Origin: CAYLJJ01 sp964384025
GTDB taxonomy: Bacteria > Myxococcota_A > Bradymonadia > UBA7976 > UBA1532
Assembly: GCA_964384025.1 (NCBI GenBank)
Contig: CAYLJJ010000111.1
Span: 1-18,712 of the forward strand
Length of the DNA stretch: 18,712 bases
Direction: 5' to 3'
Both the position numbers and the translations under genes were made by a program. Numbering within the stretch: position 1 is the first letter of the stretch; each line of letters begins with the position of its first letter. The notes beneath the pieces are model-generated. The model was not told the origin of the DNA. It saw nothing but the letters and a program-made list of their open reading frames with translations, and did not search any database. Shown here one piece after another: positions 1 to 6,482 of the stretch.

Positions 1-88
1 AAGCAAGACAAAATCTCATGGAATTTTTCCTTTCTTATGGGAGAAAGCGTTGCCTAAATCGGACAGAGGAGGAAAAAGTTTTTAGAGA

Positions 89-1672
89 TCAAGAAAGCAC
101 CCCCAACAGCACCCGCTGGATCGCCTCTAACTTTGCCTGCCAGCCCTCAGGTAGGCTTCGCTCCCAGAGGATCTGCCCCGCCTCATAACCCTCCTCTCCA
201 AAGCGACTTCCACGCAGCTCCTCAGCGCGTTGCCCCAGCTCCAGGAGAGCAGAGAGCAGCGCCTCTCGACTTGAAAAGAGCGCTTTACGCTCGCTGTGTT
301 CACGCATAAGGAGGCTGCGCCTCAGCTTCTGAATCTTCCAAAGAGGAGTCTCGGTGGTGAAGCCCGCCACCGCAGAGAGCAGAGGGTAGAGCAGGTCTAA
401 GCGCCCAGCCTCCTCCAACGCCTTAAGCCAAGATCTCAGACCCTCTCGCTTCGCCAAAATCCAGCCGCTCTTTGTCTCCTGTTTGAGGATTCGCTTGAGC
501 AGAGCGCTCCAGCGAGAGATCCAGAACCTCTCCTGTAATTCGATGAGGGGCACATAGCCCTCTCGAAGGAGCAGAGAGAAGTCACGACGATGCCACTCGG
601 CCAAAGCAATCAGAGGATTGATGCTTATCAACTGAGGGAGAACCAAATCTTGAAATTCATAGATCCAAGGCTGCTCAAGCTGTCGGTAGAGGAGCAGCTG
701 GACCAACCAATCGCCTGCTCCTCGCCCGGTGATAAGCCACTCTTTGATCTGCTGCTGTCGACCTCTGCGCCTGAGCGCCTCTGGCCTGGGCCAGCGCCTC
801 CAGAGCGCCTCGGTGGCTTGATAAAACTGAAGAGGGGCAGGCAAGCGCTCCCAGGGGCGCAGACGAACCCGGCGACCCTGACGCAAAAGGTTGCGAGCCT
901 CAGTCTCCTGAAGCAGGCTTCGCAGGCAAGCGGTCTGAAGCCGCTGAGAGGCGAGCCTCTGAAACTCAAGTCCATGCTCCTGGAGCTGAGGTCGCTCTTC
1001 GGGCAGAAAGCTCCCGGTCAAGATGGCGTCTAAGAGCTTGAGGGAGATCAGCTCCTCAGCGCTCAAGCTCTCCTGCGCCTCCGAAGCTTGGGGTCCCAAG
1101 AACCCCGTCCGCGCTCCCTGAGCGGGCCAGCCATTGATGATTAACTCTGAGCCTTTGAGGCGCAGCTCCAGAGTGTTGGGCTGCTTGAGCTTGAGATCTT
1201 TAGGAGCGTAGGCTCTGCTGAGGTGGTGGATCCTTTGATTGCGAGAGCCGATCCAGCGGCGTGTGTCGGGACTCTGCTCCTGAAGAAAGGGGCCATCCAC
1301 CAGAAGGTCACAGTGAGCAAGGAGGCGCGCGATCTCTGGTGCTCGCCTCCGCCGGAGCGCCTTGAGGGTGTAGCCGCTGAAGATCATTACGCTGCGCCCC
1401 GCCGCTTGAAGTGCCTTGGCGAGAGGAGCCAGCAGCTCGGCTTGAAGGAGAGGCTCTCCCCCCAAGAAGCTGACGCCCTCCCCCTGAGTCGCCAAGACCT
1501 TCTCTAAGAGCCGCTCAGGCTCGATGAGATAGCCTCCCTCCAAGGGTAACATCTCAGGGTTACAGCAACCGGGGCAGCGCAGAGAGCAGCCTTGGAGCCA
1601 GATCGCATAGCGCAAGCCTGGCCCTTCAGCGCGAGTCTTAGGGACCTCCAAAGCCAGACGTAGCTTCTTCAT
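89..1672 (-). CDS. Radical SAM protein, NrdG-like N-terminus with large uncharacterised C-terminal domain
   Basis: The 527-residue product begins with a compact radical SAM domain of the anaerobic-ribonucleotide-reductase-activase type. The cluster-binding cysteines are C29, C33 and C36 (CX3CX2C, followed by another Cys). GGEP lies at residues 71-74, a VDGPF motif follows, and then the stretch RRWIGSRNQRI, which is typical of NrdG-like activases. Members of this family cleave S-adenosylmethionine and make glycyl or other radicals on partner proteins. NrdG itself is only about 150-200 residues long. Residues from about 195 to 527 are extra, predominantly helical, rich in Leu, Arg and Trp, and match nothing I recognise. 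No NrdD or other glycyl-radical enzyme is in the window, so the substrate is unknown. The ATG start at 1672 lies three bases after the stop of the methyltransferase gene, which suggests cotranscription. The radical SAM call is firm; NrdG function is not. Confidence 0.85.
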   Translation of the reverse strand: MKKLRLALEVPKTRAEGPGLRYAIWLQGCSLRCPGCCNPEMLPLEGGYLIEPERLLEKVLATQGEGVSFLGGEPLLQAELLAPLAKALQAAGRSVMIFSGYTLKALRRRRAPEIARLLAHCDLLVDGPFLQEQSPDTRRWIGSRNQRIHHLSRAYAPKDLKLKQPNTLELRLKGSELIINGWPAQGARTGFLGPQASEAQESLSAEELISLKLLDAILTGSFLPEERPQLQEHGLEFQRLASQRLQTACLRSLLQETEARNLLRQGRRVRLRPWERLPAPLQFYQATEALWRRWPRPEALRRRGRQQQIKEWLITGRGAGDWLVQLLLYRQLEQPWIYEFQDLVLPQLISINPLIALAEWHRRDFSLLLREGYVPLIELQERFWISRWSALLKRILKQETKSGWILAKREGLRSWLKALEEAGRLDLLYPLLSAVAGFTTETPLWKIQKLRRSLLMREHSERKALFSSREALLSALLELGQRAEELRGSRFGEEGYEAGQILWERSLPEGWQAKLEAIQRVLLGVLS

Positions 1673-1675
1673 CTC

Positions 1676-2425
1676 TTACAGCTCCAAGCGAGCGCGAATT
1701 TTCTGATAGGCAGGGGACCATTCCGCTCCCCAACGCATCTCCAAGCTCTGCGCTTCAGGTACAACAGGCTCCCAGGCGGCTACAAAGATTCGGTAGGTGG
1801 GGGGAGTGTCTGGGCGGGGGTGAATATCCCAACGTCGATGCAGGGCCAAGCCCTGAATTTCCAGGGCTTTCAAGCAGCGCTCCAGGCTGCGCTTTAGACC
1901 ATCCATCAGGAGAATCAGGCGCCCCCCTGGAGCCAAACAACGCGCGGCGGCCTCAGCATACTCCTCCACGCCTCCTCGCAGCTCAAAACGCCCCGCCGCG
2001 CGCTGAGGATCTTGAGGCATGATCCCGCTACCCAGAGGCATAAAGGGGGGCGCTCCGGTGATCAGCTCAAAGGAGGTCTCGGCGGAGAGGAGCTGTGGAT
2101 CTCTTAGATCTCCCAGGCGAGGGTCAAAGCGATCCTGAAGTGCGTTAAGAGCAGCGTTTCTGAGCGCTAAGGCTTGGCTCTCGGGAAACGCCTCTATACC
2201 GATGGCTTGAGCCTGGGGGAGTTGGCTGAGCAGCAGCAGAGCCACGGTCCCCTTCCCGGTTCCCAGATCCAGGAGATGTTTGGCCTGGGGCAGCGCTTCT
2301 AGAGCGGCCCAGGCCAGGAGGAGATCATCAGAGCTGGCGCGCTGCCCCTTGCGACGCTGAAGAATCCAGAGGCATTGGCTGAGGCGATCGAGGCTCTCAT
2401 CATCTCCAGGCTCAAGAGAAGACAT
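1676..2425 (-). CDS. SAM-dependent methyltransferase, TrmN6/YfiC-like small-domain family
   Basis: The 249-residue protein has a class I methyltransferase fold. The SAM-binding glycine loop DLGTGKG is at residues 53-59, an acidic residue ending strand 2 is E78 (GIEAF), and the motif IV region is GAPPFMPLGSG at about 124-134. The nearest well-known relatives are the tRNA1(Val) adenine-37 N6-methyltransferases and other N6/N5 enzymes carrying [ND]PPY. Here the first residue of that motif is Ala and the last is Phe, so the acceptor could differ and a specific tRNA assignment would be overreach. The ATG start shares one base with the rsgA stop (TGATG), and the radical SAM gene begins three bases after its own stop. 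The cluster therefore looks like one transcription unit with translational coupling. Pairing with RsgA fits a housekeeping role in RNA or ribosome modification, but that is inference. Confidence 0.75.
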   Translation of the reverse strand: MSSLEPGDDESLDRLSQCLWILQRRKGQRASSDDLLLAWAALEALPQAKHLLDLGTGKGTVALLLLSQLPQAQAIGIEAFPESQALALRNAALNALQDRFDPRLGDLRDPQLLSAETSFELITGAPPFMPLGSGIMPQDPQRAAGRFELRGGVEEYAEAAARCLAPGGRLILLMDGLKRSLERCLKALEIQGLALHRRWDIHPRPDTPPTYRIFVAAWEPVVPEAQSLEMRWGAEWSPAYQKIRARLEL

Positions 2426-3399
2426 CAGAAGTCAAAATAGTCATGGGCGCTCCCAAAGCGCTCCCCCTCCAAAGATTCGCGGATGCGTAGATAGGAGGTG
2501 TAGCGATTCTCGCTGATCTTTCCCTCCTCTAGAGCTGCTTTGACAGCGCAGGCGGGCTCCTGAATATGACCACAGTTGGCGAAGCGGCAGCCTGAACTCC
2601 ACTCTAAAAACTCGGGAAAGTGCAGGCGGAGATCCTCAACCTTGATTCCCCAGAGCCCAAAGGAGCGGATCCCAGGGCTGTCGATCACTTCACCCCCACC
2701 CGGAAGGCGAAAGAGCGCTGAGGTGGAGGTGGTGTGTTGACCTCGGCCGCTGGAGCAGCTCAGCTCCCTGACCTTCTCTCCCAGGCCTGGATCAAGGGCG
2801 TTGAGCAGGCTGGTTTTACCAACCCCTGAGTGACCTACAAAGATGCTGAGTTGGTCCTGGAGCGCCTCAGCCAGAGGCTCCAAGCCCTCAGCCTGCGTCG
2901 CGCTCACAAAATAGACAGGGTGTCCCAAGCCTGGATAGATCGACAACTCCTCCTCATAGTCCGCCTGCTCTTCTTCATCCAAGAGCAGATCACTTTTGTT
3001 AAAGATGATGCTGGCTGAGATCCCCTGAGAGCGTGCGGCGACGAGGTAGCGGTCGATGAGGCCCAGGCGAAAGGGAGGCTCCACCGCAGTGATGATATAG
3101 AGATGATCCAGGTTGGCGGCCAGAACCTGCTCTCGTCGTCCCAGAGCATCGGTCCTCAAGAGCGTGCTCCTACGGGGAGCGATCCAGGTGATCAGGCCCT
3201 CTGCCAAATCAGCCTGAATGCCCTCTTCATAGAAGATTCGATCTCCCACCACGCAGCGTTGAGCGCGGCCTCTCGCCAAACAGGAGAGCTGCTGTCCATC
3301 ATCGCTCTCTACGCTCAGCACTGGTCCCAGACGCGCGGTAACACGACCATTTGCCTGTGGTTTAACCCGCGCTCCTCTTCGCTGCTTTCTCTTTCCCAT
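2425..3399 (-). CDS. rsgA: Ribosome small-subunit biogenesis GTPase RsgA (YjeQ)
   Basis: RsgA is a circularly permuted GTPase that acts late in 30S ribosomal subunit maturation. With the ATG at 3399 the protein has 324 residues and the family layout: an N-terminal OB-fold, then the G motifs in permuted order, NKSD at 134-137 (G4), GHSGVGKT at 189-196 (P-loop) and DSPG at 240-243 (G3), and a zinc site C271-X4-C276-X-H278-X5-C284. The frame is open for 12 more codons up to a TTG at 3435. I prefer the ATG because the resulting N-terminus, MGKRKQRRG, resembles other RsgA proteins. Neither start has a strong Shine-Dalgarno sequence, so the start is uncertain. The stop overlaps the start of the downstream methyltransferase by one base. 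Confidence 0.95.
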   Translation of the reverse strand: MGKRKQRRGARVKPQANGRVTARLGPVLSVESDDGQQLSCLARGRAQRCVVGDRIFYEEGIQADLAEGLITWIAPRRSTLLRTDALGRREQVLAANLDHLYIITAVEPPFRLGLIDRYLVAARSQGISASIIFNKSDLLLDEEEQADYEEELSIYPGLGHPVYFVSATQAEGLEPLAEALQDQLSIFVGHSGVGKTSLLNALDPGLGEKVRELSCSSGRGQHTTSTSALFRLPGGGEVIDSPGIRSFGLWGIKVEDLRLHFPEFLEWSSGCRFANCGHIQEPACAVKAALEEGKISENRYTSYLRIRESLEGERFGSAHDYFDF

Positions 3400-3489
3400 C
3401 CAAGGGACAATGGCGGGCCGCTCTCTTGAGCGCAAGCGGCCTGAAGCGTAGTTTAGAAAAAAGCGGTTGGCTTAACGGCTCCTCGCTCC

Positions 3490-3969
3490 TCAGGCTTGGA
3501 AACGAGCGTCGAGATAGCGCTCCACCGCTGGAGGAACCATGCCAGTGACTCTGCCTCCATGGGAGGCGATCTCGCGGATAAAGCTGGAGGAGATAAAGGT
3601 GTAGTCCTTGTCAGCCATGATAAAGAGGAAGTCTACATCCTCTGTAAGCCTGCGATTCATGCTGGCGAGTTGAAACTCAAACTCAAAATCGCTCTGGGTC
3701 CTTAAGCCTCGGATCACGGTGTTGATCTTCTGGGCGCGAGCATAGTCAACCAGGAGACCCTGAAAGCTGGTGACCTTCACCTGAGGGGTATCAGCGAAGA
3801 TCTCCTGGATCATCGCTAGGCGCTCCTCCACGCTAAAGAGGGGGCGCTTGTTGAGGTTCACCGCTAGGGCAACGACGACGCGATCAAAGACTTGTAGGCT
3901 TCTATGGATGACATCTACATGCCCACAGGTGATGGGATCAAAGGAGGCGGGATAGAGCGCGGTCTTCAT
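3490..3969 (-). CDS. coaD: Phosphopantetheine adenylyltransferase CoaD
   Basis: CoaD transfers AMP from ATP to 4'-phosphopantetheine, the penultimate step of coenzyme A synthesis in the cytoplasm. The 159-residue protein is the usual family length and opens with MKTALYPASFDPIT. The nucleotidyltransferase TxGH motif is T14-X-G16-H17, preceded by the substrate-binding SFDP, and ISSSFIRE near the C-terminus is the second nucleotide-binding motif. The frame extends to a GTG at 3975, but the ATG at 3969 is better spaced from an AAGG element upstream and gives the usual N-terminus. The gene lies about 90 bases upstream of rsgA on the same strand. About 200 bases separate it from the crotonase gene behind it, so it probably has its own promoter, although I could not identify one with confidence. 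Confidence 0.96.
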   Translation of the reverse strand: MKTALYPASFDPITCGHVDVIHRSLQVFDRVVVALAVNLNKRPLFSVEERLAMIQEIFADTPQVKVTSFQGLLVDYARAQKINTVIRGLRTQSDFEFEFQLASMNRRLTEDVDFLFIMADKDYTFISSSFIREIASHGGRVTGMVPPAVERYLDARFQA

Positions 3970-4175
3970 GGCCACACCTTAGCAACACCTTCGCCATTTC
4001 ACCACCGCTCTCCCTAGGCCAGGGCAGAGTCGCAGAGAGAGCATCACTGAGGCGCGTAGGCGTTGCGGGTAGAACATGACTGCTCAGGGCAGGCCTCCAG
4101 AGCCTGCACACCTTCATCGACTTGACAATGAGGGGGAGGCGGCACATATCGCCACTCACGCTCCTCTCAGCGATT
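3970..4175. other. Intergenic stretch between coaD and the crotonase gene
   Basis: About 200 bases hold no convincing gene. Short frames on both strands cross it but run into coaD or the crotonase and have no recognisable protein character. A perfect 6-base inverted repeat with a 7-base loop sits at 4089-4107, but no T-tract follows it on either strand, so I do not call it a terminator. The coaD promoter should be here. Confidence 0.5.
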
Positions 4176-4982
4176 TCAGCGGCCCTGATATCTGGGCTTC
4201 TGTTGAGTCATCATCGTGCTCATCGCTGCTCCTAGATCTTGAGTCACGAGATGGGCAGCGTTCCAGGTGGCTACATACTCTAGGCTCCTCTCAATCTGAT
4301 GCTTCTCCGCCTCGTTCATCACCGCCTTGGCGCCCTGTACCGCCAGGGGTGGATTGGCAACGATCTCCTGCGCCAAAGCGAGAGCAGCCTCCTGAAGCGC
4401 CTGAGGATCAGGGAGGACTCGATTGAGCAGGTGGATCTCTTTGGCCTCCTCAGCACCAAAGTCTCGCCCCGTAAAGATCAGCTCCCGCGCGAGGCCCGGT
4501 CCTATGATGCGAGGTAGGTACTGAAGGCTGCCCAGATCCGCCACCATCGCGAGGCGCGTCTCCCGTACCCCAAAGCGGGCCTCGACAGAGGCTAAGCGGA
4601 TGTCACAGGCGCAGATCAGATCCAAGCCTGCTCCCAAGCAGTGCCCCTGGACCGCCGCGATGACCGGCAGACGACAGCGCGCTAAGGATTGAACAGCGCC
4701 CTGCATCTGACGGATGAGCCGGTGAAATCGAGCCTGACGAGCACCATCCGGGCCTCGCCCCGGCTCCAGCGGCAACAAAGGCATCATCGCGGGGATGTCT
4801 AGACCTGCGCAGAAGCTGCGTCCCTCCCCGCCCAGAATCAGGACCCGGAGGCTCTCATCAGCCTCAAGCTCCTCAACGGTTGAGCCAAAATCTTCCCAAA
4901 ACTCCGGCCCCAGGGCGTTCAACTTCTCCGGCCTGTCAAGCTTGAGATGAGCAATCCCATCTCCTCGGCTAAGCTTCAGCAT
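4176..4982 (-). CDS. Enoyl-CoA hydratase/isomerase family protein, dienoyl-CoA isomerase-like
   Basis: This 268-residue crotonase-superfamily enzyme should act on an acyl-CoA thioester in fatty-acid oxidation. Family landmarks are CAGLDI at about 58-63 (first oxyanion-hole strand) and GHCLGAGLDLICACDIRLA at about 113-131. Three acidic residues, D121, E141 and D149, fall at the spacing known for the Asp/Glu/Asp set of delta3,5-delta2,4-dienoyl-CoA isomerase (ECH1), including the local context RETRLAMVADLGSLQ. Ordinary enoyl-CoA hydratases carry Glu/Glu instead. Isomerase activity is therefore more likely than hydration, but this is inferred from motifs only. The frame extends 18 codons further upstream, but the ATG at 4982 has a strong GGAGGGG five bases before it and gives the normal N-terminus. 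It is divergent from the pseudo-receiver gene. Confidence 0.88.
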   Translation of the reverse strand: MLKLSRGDGIAHLKLDRPEKLNALGPEFWEDFGSTVEELEADESLRVLILGGEGRSFCAGLDIPAMMPLLPLEPGRGPDGARQARFHRLIRQMQGAVQSLARCRLPVIAAVQGHCLGAGLDLICACDIRLASVEARFGVRETRLAMVADLGSLQYLPRIIGPGLARELIFTGRDFGAEEAKEIHLLNRVLPDPQALQEAALALAQEIVANPPLAVQGAKAVMNEAEKHQIERSLEYVATWNAAHLVTQDLGAAMSTMMTQQKPRYQGR

Positions 4983-4985
4983 ATT

Positions 4986-4992
4986 CCCCTCC
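4986..4992 (-). promoter_or_regulatory. Ribosome binding site fixing the crotonase start
   Basis: GGAGGGG on the minus strand lies at normal distance from the ATG at 4982 and decides that start over the longer in-frame alternative at 5036. Confidence 0.75.
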
Positions 4993-5003
4993 AAATTCCG
5001 ATA

Positions 5004-5030
5004 AATATAGTGAAAAAGTCTCCTGTGCAA
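5004..5030 (-). promoter_or_regulatory. Possible sigma70-type promoter for the crotonase gene
   Basis: On the minus strand TATATT (5009-5004) matches the -10 consensus at five of six positions. A weak TTGCAC (5030-5025) stands 15 bases before it, shorter than the ideal 17. It lies in the AT-rich 135-base gap between the divergent crotonase and pseudo-receiver genes. The short spacer keeps confidence low. Confidence 0.3.
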
Positions 5031-5117
5031 TACCACAAGGAACTCTTGCCATATCGCCGTTTCCGGTTTACCCCTTTCCCAAAAGTAAGCGACTATCGCG
5101 GAAGTAGGAGAGGGAGC

Positions 5118-5981
5118 ATGAAGGCGAGAATCCTGCTGGTCAATGAGGAGGTTGCCGAGCGCCGAAGGTTGCGCGAGGCCTTAGGAGCGGCGGGCTACCC
5201 TGTAGAGGAGGTCTCCGGTGGGCTCTCCGCCCTTGAGCGCTTGGGGGCAGCAGAGGAGCAGCCCTTCGGAGCCGTGATCCTCAGCCCTGGGCTGGAAGAT
5301 ATCCCCAGCAATAGTTTGGCTGAGGTGATCAAGAGCCATCTGCCTGAGTTGGAGCTGATCTGCCTATGCGGATACTGTGAAGAGGTCGATCTTTGCCTCC
5401 ATAACAGCAACCCAGATCCCATCCTTAAACATCTCCAGAAGCTCCACCTTCCCGAGCAAGAGGCCGCGCCGATCCGCGCTTGGCTCTTTATCAAGGCAGG
5501 AGAGCCTCTCCGCGCCCGAGAGGCGCTCCTCAAGGAGTTTGAGCATGTGCTCCCCGTTCGGGATCCTCAGACAAACCTCCTGCTCCCCCTGGAGTTCAAG
5601 GGAGAGGAGCACTTTAGAGCGGAGCTCAAGCGGCTCAACAACCTCTATGGAGAGGTTCGACCTCTGCGCTTGGGGAAGCCCCTGCTGAGCCCTTCGCAGA
5701 GCGCTTTTCTGGAGAGCTTTCTAAAGCAACACCCCCGCTCTAGACGCGATCCCACACAGAGCGCGCATCTCTTGGTGATGGACTGTGAAGAGGAAGCCTC
5801 AGGAGATCTTTATGCTCGTCTGGCCTTCCATCCCCAGCTCAAGCAGTTGGTGATCTCTGAGGATCAACGCAGGCTCTGTGCCCTGTTCCAAGGGGACAAG
5901 GCGACCCTCAACTTTGAAAACTTGGCCCTCGCGGATGGCGTTGATCGTCTGCGCAGCCTTCAAGTCATCAGCGACTTTTAA
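5118..5981 (+). CDS. Degenerate receiver-domain protein with probable RAM-like domains, leading the redox operon
   Basis: The 287-residue product starts with a response-regulator-like fold, about residues 1-113 (RILLVNEEVAERRRLREAL, then AVILSPGLEDIPS). The acidic pair after strand 1 is N-E-E. The position of the phosphorylated Asp after strand 3 is Ser56, and no conserved Lys motif is seen, so ordinary phosphorylation is unlikely. Residues about 118-190 (RAWLFIKAGEPLRAREALL, then NLLLPLEFKGEEHF) look like a beta-alpha-beta ligand-binding RAM domain of the Lrp/AsnC type. About 215-287 (HLLVMDCEEEASGDLYARLA, then QLVISEDQRRLCALFQGD) may be a second, more diverged one. There is no DNA-binding helix-turn-helix. 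The ATG at 5118 is preceded by GGAGAGGGAG. The in-frame extension to 4947 is rejected because it would cross the divergent promoter region. The NuoE-like gene begins 12 bases after the stop, so a sensing or assembly role for that complex is plausible but unproven. Confidence 0.7.
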   Translation: MKARILLVNEEVAERRRLREALGAAGYPVEEVSGGLSALERLGAAEEQPFGAVILSPGLEDIPSNSLAEVIKSHLPELELICLCGYCEEVDLCLHNSNPDPILKHLQKLHLPEQEAAPIRAWLFIKAGEPLRAREALLKEFEHVLPVRDPQTNLLLPLEFKGEEHFRAELKRLNNLYGEVRPLRLGKPLLSPSQSAFLESFLKQHPRSRRDPTQSAHLLVMDCEEEASGDLYARLAFHPQLKQLVISEDQRRLCALFQGDKATLNFENLALADGVDRLRSLQVISDF

Positions 5982-5993
5982 AGAGGAGGAGAT

Positions 5994-6482
5994 ATGACGG
6001 ATAGATTTGTCCAGTCCCTCTGGACGACTCAGGGCCAAGAGGCTGATCTGATCCCCCTGCTTCAAGCAGCCCAAGACAGCTACGGTTATGTTCCAGAGAG
6101 CGCGATGGAGGCGATCTCAGAGGTCAGCGGGATCCCCACCTCTAAAATCTATGGTGTCGTGACCTTCTATAAAGGCTTCCGGCTGACTCCACGAGGGCAC
6201 TTTATGGCCCGGATCTGCACTGGGACCGCCTGCCATGTCAATGGCGCTCCCGCTCTGGAGTCAACTGTAGAAGATCTGTTGGGGATCAAGCGGGGAGAGA
6301 CAGATACTGATCTCATCTTCACCCTAGAGGCGGTTAACTGTGTGGGCTGCTGTAGCTTGGCGCCAGTGGTGATGATCAATGACGACACCCATGGTTCTTT
6401 GACACCCAGGACCCTCACCCGTCTGTTTAAGAAGCTGCAACGGCAGGGTAAGGCCAAGATGCTTAAGAAGGGGGAGAGATGA
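5994..6482 (+). CDS. NuoE/HydC-like thioredoxin-fold [2Fe-2S] subunit
   Basis: This 162-residue subunit belongs to the 24-kDa NADH dehydrogenase family (NuoE, HoxE, HydC, HndA). A helical N-terminus is followed by a thioredoxin-like [2Fe-2S] domain with four expected ligands, C75-X4-C80 and C116-X3-C120, in CTGTACHVNGA and NCVGCCSLAP. In related complexes it sits beside the FMN subunit and takes up or buffers electrons from NADH. A GGAGG-containing ribosome binding site stands just before the ATG. The last four bases overlap the start of the NuoF-like gene (ATGA), indicating translational coupling. Loss or gain of hydrogenase, formate dehydrogenase or transhydrogenase partners cannot be judged from this subunit; the third gene decides. 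Confidence 0.92.
   Translation: MTDRFVQSLWTTQGQEADLIPLLQAAQDSYGYVPESAMEAISEVSGIPTSKIYGVVTFYKGFRLTPRGHFMARICTGTACHVNGAPALESTVEDLLGIKRGETDTDLIFTLEAVNCVGCCSLAPVVMINDDTHGSLTPRTLTRLFKKLQRQGKAKMLKKGER

Noticed and set aside
1..88. 3' end of another gene at the left edge
   Set aside because: More than one frame is open over this short AT-rich piece (for example one ending at base 57), so no coding frame can be chosen.
590..1033. 147-residue plus-strand ORF antisense to the radical SAM gene
   Set aside because: It is a shadow of the GC-rich radical SAM coding sequence. The minus-strand frame carries the real motifs.
4089..4107. 6-base hairpin as terminator of the crotonase gene
   Set aside because: No T-tract follows on either strand, and a 6-base stem is common by chance.
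4947..5117. N-terminal extension of the pseudo-receiver protein
   Set aside because: It overlaps the divergent crotonase start and the AT-rich promoter gap. The ATG at 5118 has a good ribosome binding site and starts exactly at the receiver fold.
5118..5981. Ordinary phosphorylated response regulator
   Set aside because: The acceptor Asp is replaced by Ser, the conserved Lys is not evident, and no DNA-binding or enzymatic output domain is visible.
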